Source of the DNA: Salinimicrobium sp963709775
Lineage (GTDB): Bacteria; Bacteroidota; Bacteroidia; Flavobacteriales; Flavobacteriaceae
Length of the DNA: 64,000 bases
NCBI GenBank assembly: GCA_963709775.1
Contig: CAVPXS010000017.1
Location: 372,001 to 436,000, forward strand
Direction of reading: 5' to 3'
Below the pieces are notes generated by a model, which did no database searches, had not been told where the DNA came from, and saw only the letters and a list, made by a program, of their open reading frames with translations. Every line of letters starts with the position of its first letter. Within the stretch, counting starts at the first letter, position 1. The translations under genes were made by a program, and so were the position numbers. This document shows, piece by piece, positions 35,684 through 45,019 of this stretch.

Positions 35684-35709
35684 CGGATTCATTGTAAGTT
35701 CTATAAATA

Positions 35710-36741
35710 CTACTCTGTAGCTTCTGTCGTAAGAGTAGGTTTATCCACATAAGGACGAGTTTCCCTGTTTGCTACTTCCCATGCCGTGAGGAATACCAGT
35801 TTGGCTCTTTTGGCCAAAAGGTCATATTCGATCTTGTCGGGAGTATCTGTAGGCTGGTGATAATCTTCATGTACGCCATTAAAATAAAAGATAATTGGAA
35901 TATCATGCTTTGCAAAGTTGTAGTGATCACTACGGTAGTAGAACCTGTTAGGATCATTTTCATCATTATAGGTATAATCCAGGTTGAGGTTAAGGTATTT
36001 TTCGTTCACCTCTTCACTAAGTTCATGCAGCTCTGTACTTAATTTATCGCTTCCAATAAGATATACATAATCACCCGCACTTTCCATGTCTGTTCCTATA
36101 CGCCCAATCATATCTATATTTAGATTGGTCACGGTGTTAGCCAGCGGGAAAACAGGGTTTTCTGAATAAAATTTTGATCCTACCAGGCCTTTTTCTTCTC
36201 CCGTGACATTCAGGAACAAGATAGAGCGCTTAGGAGTAAAACCATCTTCCTGTGCTTTTTTAAAAGCTTCGGCGATCTCAAGAATGGCCACAGTACCCGA
36301 CCCGTCATCATCGGCGCCGTTGTAGATGTTTCCTGCATCATCGATCCCCACGTGGTCATAATGAGAAGAGATCACCAGGACCTCCTCCGGCTTAGTGCTA
36401 CCCTGGATATAGGCCAAAACATTTTCGGTATCATTCACAGTTCCGCGGGTAAAATAACTACCCGGTACCTCCTGGAAATAATCATCCTCACCTAAGGGAG
36501 AATCAATATCAAGGGTCTGGTATTCCTTTTTTAGATATTCGGCAGCCAATTTTTGCCCGGGTTCTCCAGTTTCCCTTCCCTGGAACTCATCACTGGCAAA
36601 AATGTAGAGGTGCTCTTTTAATTCTTCCGTAGTAATTGTATTTGCATATTCCATTGGATTGGCCTCCGAAATGTCTCCGGGCTGTTGTGCCTTACATCCT
36701 ATAAGGCCCACTGCAAGGGATAACAAAAATAATTTTTTCAT
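35710..36741 (-). CDS. M28-family metallopeptidase lipoprotein
   Basis: A signal peptide ends in the lipobox GLIGC. The catalytic domain has the co-catalytic zinc ligands of M28 aminopeptidases: His/Asp in SSHYDHVG, Asp in GADDDGSGTVA, the Glu pair in TGEEKGLVGS, Asp in NIDMIGR, and His in HDIPIIFYF-adjacent YHQPTDTPDKI. It should cleave N-terminal residues from peptides at the cell surface or in the periplasm. It is monocistronic. Confidence 0.88.
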   Translation of the reverse strand: MKKLFLLSLAVGLIGCKAQQPGDISEANPMEYANTITTEELKEHLYIFASDEFQGRETGEPGQKLAAEYLKKEYQTLDIDSPLGEDDYFQEVPGSYFTRGTVNDTENVLAYIQGSTKPEEVLVISSHYDHVGIDDAGNIYNGADDDGSGTVAILEIAEAFKKAQEDGFTPKRSILFLNVTGEEKGLVGSKFYSENPVFPLANTVTNLNIDMIGRIGTDMESAGDYVYLIGSDKLSTELHELSEEVNEKYLNLNLDYTYNDENDPNRFYYRSDHYNFAKHDIPIIFYFNGVHEDYHQPTDTPDKIEYDLLAKRAKLVFLTAWEVANRETRPYVDKPTLTTEATE

Positions 36742-36907
36742 GTTTAAATTTGAGTTTTATGATAAGAACGGCAAGATAATAGTTTTAAAGGAATTCTATT
36801 TTCAAAAGCCTGTGAACGTTGATTTTTATAAAAGATTTCGAGGTCCTTAATAGATAATAAAACAGATTTGTCGTATTTTTAAGTACATGATGTAAATTCT
36901 TATACCA

Positions 36908-37336
36908 ATGAAAAATGCCGTCCCAGTTTCCGAGATTATGACAAGAAATATTTTGCGACTGTCTTTATCTGATAATTTATCTACAGCTGAATCTCTAATG
37001 AAGAAAAACCATATAAGGCATCTTCCGGTAGTGGAAAATGAACATATTGTGGGTATGGTAAGTCTTAACGACCTGCTAAGAATTTCTTTTGCCGATGCAG
37101 TAAATGTGGAAGATGAGGAAGTTGAAACTTCCGTTTATGATATGTTTACCATTGAACAGGTCATGACCAAGAAGGTAGAATATATTTCTTCTAAAAGTAC
37201 CATTGATGAAGTAGCCCGATTATTCCTTAACTATGAATTTCATGCCTTGCCTGTAGTGGATGATGACTGCCTTACCGGAATAGTTACTACTACAGATATA
37301 ATAAGATTTTTTCTGCAAAATCCTTCCAATGCATGA
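36908..37336 (+). CDS. Two-CBS-domain protein
   Basis: The 142-residue protein is a single CBS pair. Repeat 1 is VSEIMTRNILRLSLSDNLSTAESLMKKNHIRHLPVVE and repeat 2 is IEQVMTKKVEYISSKSTIDEVARLFLNYEFHALPVVD, each closing with GIV/GMV-x-LNDLL or TTDIIRFF. Such proteins bind adenine nucleotides and regulate partners, but the partner is not evident here. A hairpin near 37354-37392 may terminate it. Confidence 0.87.
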   Translation: MKNAVPVSEIMTRNILRLSLSDNLSTAESLMKKNHIRHLPVVENEHIVGMVSLNDLLRISFADAVNVEDEEVETSVYDMFTIEQVMTKKVEYISSKSTIDEVARLFLNYEFHALPVVDDDCLTGIVTTTDIIRFFLQNPSNA

Positions 37337-38069
37337 ATTGGGACAAATAAAAAAAGTGAGAAGAGTAATGTAGGGGGGTACGCTTCTCACTTGTAGTGCC
37401 TTTACAGGCAAATTCCTTTACCTCAAAATAACTCATTTCTATCAACAAAAGTATCTGTTAAATCGCGGTTTAACCTCCATTTAACAGTACATGTAGGAAC
37501 TTTCCACCAAAAATGAGACATACATTTGCCCAATTAAATAATAGAAGGAAAATTCGAGCCACTTCTAGTTTTTTGGTTAAACGATTCAGGTCAAGTTTTG
37601 CTGTTTTTCTTTAAGCTTGGGGAAGCGGTTTTTTCATTTAGAATCTTTTTTCCGGGGATGTTTTTTGGGGTTCTTAGTATTGCTTTAACTTCTTGTGCTT
37701 TAGGGAGGATTATAAGAGAAAAATAAAACCCGGGGCAAATGTCCATTATCCATATATCCCCATTCTTCAAATTATTATTTTCGGAATAAAAGCAAGTCGG
37801 CAACATGAAGCCTGTCAATGCAATAAGCAGTACTGCAGAAACATTATTGCCATGACCAGTATCGGAAAGGAAAAGAGAGGTCCAAAAATTACTTTAGAAA
37901 GAAAAAACCTGAGCCAGGATCTTCAATGCCCTAATGGGAATTTTTTCAGGAAAAGAGGAGGATAAGGATATGAAAAGTTGAGATTCAATATATTAACGGG
38001 ACAGGGGTTCATTAGGGAAGCCGGATCTATTTCTCTACCTGAATTTCTCTCTTTAAAAAAATCTCTTTT
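37337..38069. other. Gene-free region with hairpins
   Basis: About 730 bases hold no convincing gene. There is a 10-base stem AAGTGAGAAG/CTTCTCACTT at 37354-37392 just after the CBS gene, probably its terminator. A second 9-base inverted repeat, CTGTTAAAT/ATTTAACAG, is at 37455-37487. Short frames at about 37591-37965 on either strand lack start signals and homologous features; the minus-strand one has a hydrophobic N-terminal stretch but no in-frame ATG ahead of it and may be a relic. Confidence 0.6.
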
Positions 38070-38102
38070 TTGGGTTTTATTTAAAAAAGCTTTTTATATT
38101 TG
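38070..38102 (+). promoter_or_regulatory. Promoter of tRNA-Ser
   Basis: TTG at 38070-38072, a 22-base spacer, and TATATTTG at 38095-38102 fit the Bacteroidota TTG/TANNTTTG consensus, ten bases before the tRNA. Confidence 0.75.
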
Positions 38103-38112
38103 CACCCGCAAT

Positions 38113-38197
38113 GGAGGAATGGCAGAGTGGTCGATTGCGGCAGTCTTGAAAACTGTTGAGGGTAACACCTCCGGGGGTTCGAATCCCTCTTCCTCCG
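38113..38197 (+). tRNA. tRNA-Ser (anticodon TGA)
   Basis: Acceptor GGAGGAA/TTCCTCC with discriminator G, anticodon stem GCAGT/ACTGT with loop CTTGAAA (TGA at 38147-38149), the long class II variable arm typical of tRNA-Ser, and T arm GGGGG TTCGAAT CCCTC. A tyrosine integrase gene starts 255 bases downstream. Confidence 0.95.
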
Positions 38198-38220
38198 CTG
38201 GTTACAAACCAATGAAAAGT

Positions 38221-38256
38221 AAAAAGCCCGAAAACACTAGTGTTTCGGGCTTTTTT
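38221..38256 (+). terminator. Terminator of tRNA-Ser
   Basis: A long stem, AAAAAGCCCGAAAACACT against AGTGTTTCGGGCTTTTTT, with one bulged A and a trailing T-run. Confidence 0.92.
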
Positions 38257-38451
38257 ATTTTTAAAAATGTCAAATAATTTCATCTTATATCATTCTTCGC
38301 GGTGAACGATTCGGTGGCATTAGGGTCATGAAATTGAGTGACACCTTTATGATGAATATTCCTACAAAAATAATTAACATTCATATTTTCCAAGTATTTT
38401 GAATTGTCTAATGTTGTACCTTAGTTGTCAGTAATTCAAGGATCTAAGGCT

Positions 38452-39693
38452 ATGGACTCTAATTTTTTTCACATTTTTTATATACGTGGTGGCCGTAAAG
38501 GCGAACTCGTATCAATTTACTTGCGGGTTACTGTTGGAGGTAAGCGTGCAGAATGGAGCGTAAACCGCAAAATTCCGATGCAATTATGGAATTCTTCTGC
38601 TGGAAGAGCAAACGGCAATACTCAGAATGCAAAAATTCTTAACCGTTACCTGAATAAAATAGAAAATGATCTGTATATAGCACATCAGAAACTCTTAGAA
38701 AAAGGGAATTCTTTTACGGCCAGAGATCTGATTGACCATTACCTAGGAAAGGATGTAAAAGACTCTACACCAAAACAGGTTCTAGAAATTTTCGAGGAAC
38801 ATAACGCAAAGGTCAACAGGCTTATTGGCCAGGATTTTGCTGCAGGTACTGCAGAACGTTACCGTACGGCCAAGATGCATGTCGAGAACTACATTAAGAA
38901 GGAATATAAAAAGCATGATATTCCAGTTCAACAAGTGGATCACAAATTTATTTCAGGTTTTGAATACTATCTCAAAACTGAGAGAAAATGTAGCCACAAT
39001 TCCGCTATTAAGTATATTGTTAATTTTAAAAAAATCATTCGTATTGCCTTTGCGAATGAGTGGATTACAAGGGACCCTTTTTCGAACTGGAAAGGAACTT
39101 TAAAAGTTGTGGATAGGGAATTCCTTACGCAGGAAGAAATTCAACTTATGCTTGAAAAGGAGATCAAGAATGACAGGTTGGGCTTAGTTAGAGATATATT
39201 CATCTTCTGTTGTTACACTGGGTTGGCATATGCTGATGTCAAGAAGCTCTCTGAAAATGATTTAGTCATTGGAATCGATGGAAATGGATGGGTAAAGACA
39301 AATAGAACCAAGACGAAAATTAGAAGTAATATACCACTACTTCCTACTGCAGAGGTTATTCTACAAAAATACAGGGAGCACCCTGATGTGAGCAGTAAAA
39401 GAATCCTACCGGTTTTAAGTAACCAAAAAATGAATGCCTATTTAAAAGAAATTGCTGATGTTTGCGGAATTCGAAAGAACCTAACCTTTCATTTGGCCCG
39501 GCATACTTTTGCCACTACAGTAACTCTTTCTAATGGGGTTCCTATAGAGAGTGTAAGTAAAATGCTTGGGCATAAAAACCTACAAACGACTCAGCATTAC
39601 GCAAAGATACTGGATAGGAAGGTGAGTGATGATATGGCTGCACTACGAGAGAGAATGGAAGTAATTCAAGAACAAAATCAAGTAAAGAAATAA
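38452..39693 (+). CDS. Tyrosine recombinase / integrase
   Basis: ATG 38452 is preferred over a TTG at 38425. The 413-residue protein has an N-terminal arm-type domain (IYLRVTVGGKRAEWSVNRKIPMQLWN), a SAM-like core-binding domain and a C-terminal catalytic domain with HLARHTFATTV (His-x-x-Arg), LGHKNLQTTQHYAKI (His and nucleophile Tyr) and a Lys in TKTKIRSNIPLLP. The usual Arg I box appears as TGLAYADV, without the Arg, as in Bacteroidota integrases such as IntDOT, where it is also replaced. It lies just after tRNA-Ser, a classic integration target. No excisionase or matching right end was found in the window. Confidence 0.9.
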   Translation: MDSNFFHIFYIRGGRKGELVSIYLRVTVGGKRAEWSVNRKIPMQLWNSSAGRANGNTQNAKILNRYLNKIENDLYIAHQKLLEKGNSFTARDLIDHYLGKDVKDSTPKQVLEIFEEHNAKVNRLIGQDFAAGTAERYRTAKMHVENYIKKEYKKHDIPVQQVDHKFISGFEYYLKTERKCSHNSAIKYIVNFKKIIRIAFANEWITRDPFSNWKGTLKVVDREFLTQEEIQLMLEKEIKNDRLGLVRDIFIFCCYTGLAYADVKKLSENDLVIGIDGNGWVKTNRTKTKIRSNIPLLPTAEVILQKYREHPDVSSKRILPVLSNQKMNAYLKEIADVCGIRKNLTFHLARHTFATTVTLSNGVPIESVSKMLGHKNLQTTQHYAKILDRKVSDDMAALRERMEVIQEQNQVKK

Positions 39694-39822
39694 GTACTAT
39701 GTAAAAAGGTAATGGTATATAATGCACCAGTAGATCCTGTACTAAAGATCTAATATTAAACTATAAATTAAATCAAACTTATCGTTTTCATAGTCTAAGG
39801 AAACCTGTCGAAGTTTTAATCA

Positions 39823-40788
39823 TCATTCCAAATGTTTCAATGCCCAGTTTAAGCAACCGGGTTCATTCATTATACTCCAGGAATGGGGATGTTTCGTTTC
39901 TTCGGGGCCAATTCCTTTATCGTGTGTGACAATTATTTCTGCATTTTTGTTTCCTTTTCCTTGTAACAAATTGATCATTGCAGAAATATCAGTTGAATTT
40001 AGATCATAAAGATCTCTTTGCCTGTTCTTCATTTGCCATTCGATCGCGGGTTCTGTGTAAATTCTTACAGGAGTGTCTATTAAATATTTGGCGTTTCCTC
40101 CATCCTCTTCGCTGTGGGAATAAATGGAATATTTAATGTATTCTGCAGGAACTTCTTCCGGGGTGCCTCCAAATTCTTTTTCATACATTTCCATTAGCCA
40201 CTTTCCCTCGGTAACAGCGGCTTCGGAAAAATTTCGTTTAACGTCCCGTTCGGCTTGCCTGTACAAATGTGCATAGTCAAGGGGCGGGTCAAGTGCAAAT
40301 ACAGCTTTTGGATCAATGAAGGTACTGCCCTTTTCTCTGTTCGCTTTTTCGGCGTAGGTAAGGGAGATCATGCCGCCAAGGGAAAGCCCTCCAAGAATAA
40401 ATTTATTCTTTGGTATTTCGTATTCTTCAACTACCTCTTTAAAAACAGAATCTAAAAATTCGTGGGCATTTGTGAATTTTGCTGAACTCCAATTTACAGA
40501 TGGGAAGATCACCAAAAGATCTTGTTGAACGGCAAACTCGTGTAATGTAATTTGTTTCATTACACTTTCCACCAATTCTCCTGTTGAAGGCAAGATCACC
40601 AGGCAACCAACAGGTTTAGCTTTGGGAACGATTCTGATGAAGAAAAGACTTTCAGTGTCAGTTGGTTCAAAATTATATAACCCATAGGGATCCTCTTTTG
40701 ACACCACCACTCTTTCCATAGTTTGCCCGAATGTCAATGTGCTGAAAAAAATGAAACAACATGTTACGAATGATATCCTTTTTGTCAT
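39823..40788 (-). CDS. Secreted alpha/beta-hydrolase-like protein
   Basis: A signal peptide (FFSTLTFGQ) precedes a 300-residue domain with the alpha/beta-hydrolase nucleophile elbow GLSLGGMIS (about 136-144), preceded by CLVILPSTGELVE at the oxyanion position. The C-terminal HPHSWSIMNEPGCLNWALKHLE offers a plausible catalytic His. No specific enzyme family is recognised. The acid residue is not obvious. Confidence 0.65.
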   Translation of the reverse strand: MTKRISFVTCCFIFFSTLTFGQTMERVVVSKEDPYGLYNFEPTDTESLFFIRIVPKAKPVGCLVILPSTGELVESVMKQITLHEFAVQQDLLVIFPSVNWSSAKFTNAHEFLDSVFKEVVEEYEIPKNKFILGGLSLGGMISLTYAEKANREKGSTFIDPKAVFALDPPLDYAHLYRQAERDVKRNFSEAAVTEGKWLMEMYEKEFGGTPEEVPAEYIKYSIYSHSEEDGGNAKYLIDTPVRIYTEPAIEWQMKNRQRDLYDLNSTDISAMINLLQGKGNKNAEIIVTHDKGIGPEETKHPHSWSIMNEPGCLNWALKHLE

Positions 40789-41265
40789 AATAGATTTGTT
40801 CTTGTAATTGGGTATAATGAAATTAGGATCTCAAAAGAATAAAAAGGTCCAATTAAAATACTTTTGAGCCTCACAATTTCTACCTACATCCATTTTTTGA
40901 ACAAGTAATTTTTTCGCTCGTTTTAATCCAATGACTGGATTGTTCAATAGTTAAAGCCACATCCGGTTTTAAAGCCTTTGTTGCCACTGTGAACTTCTTG
41001 TGTTGGTGTGTGTTTAACTGCCATCTTCTTGAATATTAAGATTGATTTGTGAAGGTAAGGAACAAAATCCCGCACCTCATTCAGCGGTAACATTCATTAT
41101 TCAGCTGAGCTACGTACGTCATTTAACCCAAGGAAGATGCGAGATTTAACTGAGGATAGATCCCGAAAAAAGGCCGCATTTTTTGTTTTTATTTCCTGCT
41201 AAATTTTTCTGATTGTGTGATTGTTTTTTATATACATTTATTTGGTTTTATAACAACAAGAAATT
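40789..41265. other. Gene-free divergent region
   Basis: About 480 bases between divergent genes show no convincing frame, RNA or repeat. It presumably holds the promoters of the hydrolase and barrel genes. Confidence 0.5.
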
Positions 41266-41967
41266 ATGAAAAAAACTACTTTTTTGCTTTTACTATTCCT
41301 GGGTTCCCAATTATCTTTTGGACAAATTGCTCAGGATTCCGTGCCTTTGAAAAAGGAAATACGGATTGCTTTTCAGGGGGGCTATGCCTACCGTCTTGCT
41401 AAGCTTTCGGGAGACACGCCTCCTGCTTTAAAAGATTATGCAAACGACCTGAAATCGGGTTACAGTTTTGGTCTGGATGCAGCTTACTTCCTTAAGCCTT
41501 CGTGGGGTGTGGGATTGAAGTACAGCCGGTTCGGCTCCTCCGGGACTATGAACAATATGAACATTACATACGATGATGGTACAGGTGCAAACGGTAACAT
41601 TTCCGATGAAATTGCAATAGATTTTATTGGTCCGTCTTACGTGTCTAAATACACTACCAGAAATCCGGACCACACCTTCTTTGGAGGTATTAGCCTTGGT
41701 TATTTAGGTTATTCAGATAAAGCTGTTTTAGTAGACCAGAATTTGAAGATCACAGGTGCCACCTTTGGTGCTGCCCTGGATCTTGGGTATGACTACGCCA
41801 TCTCAAAGTACCTCACTCTTGGGGCACAAGCTTCTTTGACCGGGGGTAGCCTTGGTAAAGTGAAAGTCGACTACGGCTATACCACGGAAACCCTTACTTT
41901 GGAGGAGGAGCAAAGAGAAAATCTGAGCCGCCTGGACATTGGAGTCGGTATTCGGATGAAGATCTAA
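41266..41967 (+). CDS. Outer-membrane beta-barrel protein
   Basis: A signal peptide (LGSQLSFGQ) is followed by repeated amphipathic strands such as RIAFQGGYAYRLA, YSFGLDAAYFLKPSWGVGLKYSRFG and FGAALDLGYDYAISKYLTLGAQASLTGG. The chain ends in GVGIRMKI. The layout fits small outer-membrane barrels of the OmpW/OmpX kind. The function is unknown. A terminator follows at 41988. Confidence 0.75.
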   Translation: MKKTTFLLLLFLGSQLSFGQIAQDSVPLKKEIRIAFQGGYAYRLAKLSGDTPPALKDYANDLKSGYSFGLDAAYFLKPSWGVGLKYSRFGSSGTMNNMNITYDDGTGANGNISDEIAIDFIGPSYVSKYTTRNPDHTFFGGISLGYLGYSDKAVLVDQNLKITGATFGAALDLGYDYAISKYLTLGAQASLTGGSLGKVKVDYGYTTETLTLEEEQRENLSRLDIGVGIRMKI

Positions 41968-41987
41968 TCAGTTCTTTAAAGATCTTA

Positions 41988-42016
41988 AAACCTTCCATTC
42001 CGGGAGGTTTTTTTTT
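41988..42016 (+). terminator. Terminator of the barrel gene
   Basis: Nine-base stem AAACCTTCC/GGGAGGTTT, loop ATTCC, followed by a T-run, 20 bases after the stop. Confidence 0.85.
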
Positions 42017-42188
42017 GCTAAAGTGTTGTTCCCACAAAAATGGCTTTCCTGTTTCGGGTTATTTCAACAAAACAATTCTTATTTTACTGCAGGTAATTCC
42101 AGTAAGGATTTTGTCGGTGCTAAGGAATTCACTTCACGTTAACATGAGAAATTCAGCGGGAACAGATGTGGCACAGCTGAAGGTAGAT

Positions 42189-42860
42189 TTAGTCATTAGG
42201 TTTAAAATCAGAATTGTTCAGAGTCAAATTATAGGTTGTCAGTTCAGAAGTGTTTGATGCAGGAATAATGTGGGTGTAAGATTCATAAGAATTTGCAGCA
42301 ACTTTTCGGCTAAAATAAATTTGGGTGTCACTGTTTTTATCAGTGTAAATTTTTCTTTCCACTTTTCCATTAGCAGTATTGATTTCCTCCATTTTAGGAT
42401 AGTATCCAGTACTTCCTGAAATTGGAAGATGATTAATGTTGTTCATTTCTATGACCAGGTTAATGGGATAAAGATGTAAAAGATCGACATCGATCCTTAC
42501 ATCTTTTCCAATACCAAAAATATCCTGAACCCCATTGTTTTGGGTCCTGATATCGATTTGATTTTCTATGTGAAGCTTATAACGATCCCCGCGTCCTGAA
42601 GTTTTAAAATTTAAACTATAATTCCCCTCAGAATCGGTATGTGTCGAATCAATCCACTGTATAAATCTTAAAGTATGGTAAATGCCCGACTGAGTATCAT
42701 CCTTATATTCGGCAACCTTTAGTTTGAGATTTTGAAACGGAATTTCATTCCGGCTGTCATAAACATTTCCCTGGACAGTGGTTTCAACACCTGCATCAAT
42801 AGGATCACTCTCACAGCTTAAAAAGACAAGAGCTAAAATGATAATGCTAATTTTTCTCAT
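42189..42860 (-). CDS. Lipoprotein with carboxypeptidase-regulatory-like beta domain
   Basis: The lipobox VFLSC ends the signal peptide near residue 15. The following TTVQGNVYDSRNEIPFQNLKLKVAEYK and HTDSEGNYSLNFKTSGRG form an Ig-like fold of the carboxypeptidase regulatory-domain type common in Bacteroidota surface proteins. The rest is beta-rich without motifs. The role is unknown. Upstream, a dispersed palindrome lies 132 bases before the start. Confidence 0.65.
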   Translation of the reverse strand: MRKISIIILALVFLSCESDPIDAGVETTVQGNVYDSRNEIPFQNLKLKVAEYKDDTQSGIYHTLRFIQWIDSTHTDSEGNYSLNFKTSGRGDRYKLHIENQIDIRTQNNGVQDIFGIGKDVRIDVDLLHLYPINLVIEMNNINHLPISGSTGYYPKMEEINTANGKVERKIYTDKNSDTQIYFSRKVAANSYESYTHIIPASNTSELTTYNLTLNNSDFKPND

Positions 42861-42991
42861 TTTTTTATCTTTTAATATTCGCAGGCTGAAGTAGCCATTT
42901 CCCTTATCAGAATTTTCTTTATAAGGTCCTGATTTAAGTACGTGCGGAGTAGGGGCCGGAATTCGTCTTCTTATTATTTTTAAAGATACGC

Positions 42992-43006
42992 AAAAATGAC
43001 ATTTTT
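42992..43006. repeat. Dispersed palindrome AAAAATGNCATTTTT, copy 4
   Basis: A perfect match (central A), 28 bases after the stop of the minus-strand EEP gene. Confidence 0.75.
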
Positions 43007-43033
43007 GGAAGGTGATCCAGGAGTCGCGATTTT

Positions 43034-43960
43034 CTAAAGTTCTAATCTTAGAAAAATGGGTAAATGATCTGACCCAATGTCTTTTTCTGTTGTTCTTTCG
43101 AGAACTTTCATTGGCCCCTTCAGTAAAAAATGATCCAGGGTGGTTCTCATGAAATAAAGATCTGCCGGCCAGGTAGAGGCAATTCCAAAGCCTTTGCGAG
43201 AATCCCTTAGATCTCCCTTCAGCAGCAGTTCCTTGAAATGTGAGGAGTAGGAGGAAGTGTTAAGATCGCCCACAAGAATAAAATTCCCGTCTTGTAATAT
43301 GCTGAATTCCTGAATTGCACTTAGCTGCTCATTCCTCAATTCGAATGCCGTCTGGCTAACCGGCGGCACCGGATGGGTAGCTAAAATTGAAACCCAATGA
43401 CCATTGATATCGAGCCTGCTGAGCAAAGAAGGCGGAAAGTTTTTATTAAAATAAGTGACCTCTGTTTGCAGCGTGGTTTTACTCAAGATGCCAATTCCGA
43501 AGTTATTCTCCTGCGGCACCAGGTGCCGAAATGGAAATTCTATAGACAAACCCTTAACCTGTTCTTCCCACTGCGGACTTACTTCTAAAAGTATGACGAG
43601 ATCGGGGTCTTTTTCTGCGATGAGTTCAAGAGCCTCACCGTAGTTCGTGTTTGAAGCGAGCAGGTTCATAGCAAGAATGGAAAGCTGCTCACCGGAAGCC
43701 TTTTCTTCATTGGGTTCCTCCAGGTACAGCGGAATTATAAACCAGGAATTCCACAACAGCAGCAATAAAACCGGGATTAGAGGCAACAGCTTTTTCCTGA
43801 ACAGAAAGAAAGGAGCAGGGAGGAGCAGGAGCAGAAATATGGAATACTGTAATTTGAAATGCGAAAAGATATCTGCGAACCAGAATTGGGGCAACAGGTG
43901 CGGAATAACAGAAATAAAGCCTGTTCCAAAAAGTAATACCCAATATATAATATTTCTCAT
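43034..43960 (-). CDS. Membrane endonuclease/exonuclease/phosphatase-family protein
   Basis: Three N-terminal transmembrane helices within the first 80 residues precede an EEP domain. Catalytic landmarks are LAMNLLASNTNYGEAL, the Glu in VILLEVSPQWEEQV, the Asp/Asn pair in LVGDLNTSSYS, and the closing DIGSDHLPIFLRLEL. The family includes DNases, phosphatases and sphingomyelinases, so the substrate is open. The topology puts the active domain either in the periplasm or cytoplasm; this cannot be decided here. Confidence 0.85.
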   Translation of the reverse strand: MRNIIYWVLLFGTGFISVIPHLLPQFWFADIFSHFKLQYSIFLLLLLPAPFFLFRKKLLPLIPVLLLLLWNSWFIIPLYLEEPNEEKASGEQLSILAMNLLASNTNYGEALELIAEKDPDLVILLEVSPQWEEQVKGLSIEFPFRHLVPQENNFGIGILSKTTLQTEVTYFNKNFPPSLLSRLDINGHWVSILATHPVPPVSQTAFELRNEQLSAIQEFSILQDGNFILVGDLNTSSYSSHFKELLLKGDLRDSRKGFGIASTWPADLYFMRTTLDHFLLKGPMKVLERTTEKDIGSDHLPIFLRLEL

Positions 43961-44010
43961 GTGAGGGATTTAAGACACCCGGTTCGAAAACTCATACCTA
44001 TTCCTGGATC

Positions 44011-44199
44011 TTATCTACGGCGACTCTGCCATTTTCCCCACTGCGATGGAATAAGTTTATACCCGTAGAGCACGGCTACTAAAAAGAAAATTCCACAAAT
44101 CCAGTAGTCCTCATCTAAGTAATAACTAAAGCCACCCATCAATCCAAAGCTAATCCACAATAGATTTGTTAAGGTATCTATGCCGGCTTGTTTTTTCAT
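44011..44199 (-). CDS. Small membrane protein, 62 residues
   Basis: Two hydrophobic segments (LTNLLWISFGLMGGFSYYL and YWICGIFFLVAVLYGYKLI) flank a short acidic loop DEDYW, and the C-terminus is basic (WQSRRR). I recognise no family. It follows the next small membrane gene with a 43-base gap, so the two may be an operon. Confidence 0.55.
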   Translation of the reverse strand: MKKQAGIDTLTNLLWISFGLMGGFSYYLDEDYWICGIFFLVAVLYGYKLIPSQWGKWQSRRR

Positions 44200-44242
44200 T
44201 TTAATTTATATTGTTTCAATTAAAAGGCCTCAGAAAAATTCA

Positions 44243-44437
44243 TTAAATCTTTTCATTTTGGGATCTTGCTTGTTTGTACCAGAATAATATCCAGAACAGA
44301 ACCTGTAACAAATAACCAGAGACCCTCATGTACTTGTAATTTTCTGGCTCTCCGAGCTCAAATAATTGAAATTCTCCCAAAAGTATGAGCAGCAGGGATA
44401 ATAGGATGATAAATAAAAGAAAAGCTTTTCCAATCAT
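44243..44437 (-). CDS. Small membrane protein, 64 residues
   Basis: An N-terminal hydrophobic helix (AFLLFIILLSLLLILLGEF) and a second (VSGYLLQVLFWILFWY) are separated by the polar ELGEPENYKYMR. No family is recognised. It starts 37 bases after the preceding lipoprotein gene on the same strand. Confidence 0.55.
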   Translation of the reverse strand: MIGKAFLLFIILLSLLLILLGEFQLFELGEPENYKYMRVSGYLLQVLFWILFWYKQARSQNEKI

Positions 44438-44474
44438 TTTTTTATAGTATTTCTAAAAGACTAACAGCCGGAAT

Positions 44475-44915
44475 CTATTTTCTCTTAAAAACCCGTACAT
44501 CACTTTCATACTTTACACCATCCACTTCATAAGGTCCGCCATTGTGCATCCACATGGTGTTGCTGTCCGGAAAGCTAAACCTGAAGTCCCTTTCCCCGGG
44601 CGACACGCTCTTTAGATTATAGATGTCTTCAGATACTTTTGTCCATTCATAAGTCATGGTGGCGTATTCATTCAATTTGCACTCCATGATTTCGTTCATA
44701 TAGTAATGAACCGAATAAAGTTCTCCGTTGTTTTTAAAGGTCATTGTTTCCTTCTTAAAACATTCATTTGCCCCATGTTCTTTCCGCTCACCGGTCTCAG
44801 GGAATGCCATGGTGCCCCAAAGTTGCCAGTGACCTACTATGGGATCTTTTGGAGCTTCTTCGGAAGAACAGGAAAACAAAAGAAGGAGCAAGGGAAGTAG
44901 AAATAGTTTTTTCAT
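44475..44915 (-). CDS. Lipocalin-like lipoprotein
   Basis: The start is taken at base 44915 (MKKLFLLPLLLLLFSC), a standard lipoprotein signal; a longer frame adds six codons. The mature part begins IVGHWQLWGTM and has alternating strands with TMTFKNNGELYSVHYY and FRFSFPDSNTMWMHN, resembling small lipocalin-like domains. The ligand is unknown. A dispersed palindrome lies 61 bases upstream. Confidence 0.65.
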   Translation of the reverse strand: MKKLFLLPLLLLLFSCSSEEAPKDPIVGHWQLWGTMAFPETGERKEHGANECFKKETMTFKNNGELYSVHYYMNEIMECKLNEYATMTYEWTKVSEDIYNLKSVSPGERDFRFSFPDSNTMWMHNGGPYEVDGVKYESDVRVFKRK

Positions 44916-44975
44916 GAATTTGGGGGATATCAACCAGAATATTCTTGTTCTAAAATAGGTTTTTTAATAGGTGTG

Positions 44976-44989
44976 AAAAATGTCATTTT
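44976..44989. repeat. Dispersed palindrome, copy 5
   Basis: AAAAATGTCATTTT plus A. Its flanks (AGGTGTG before, GAGAGG after) closely match those of the copy at 47044-47057. Confidence 0.75.
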
Positions 44990-45019
44990 ATGAGAGGTAC
45001 TTGTTGTGGTTTTGCCTGC

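Noticed and set aside
37591..37965. Short frames on both strands after the CBS gene
   Set aside because: No start codon in a sensible place, no motif and unusual residue composition; treated as non-coding.
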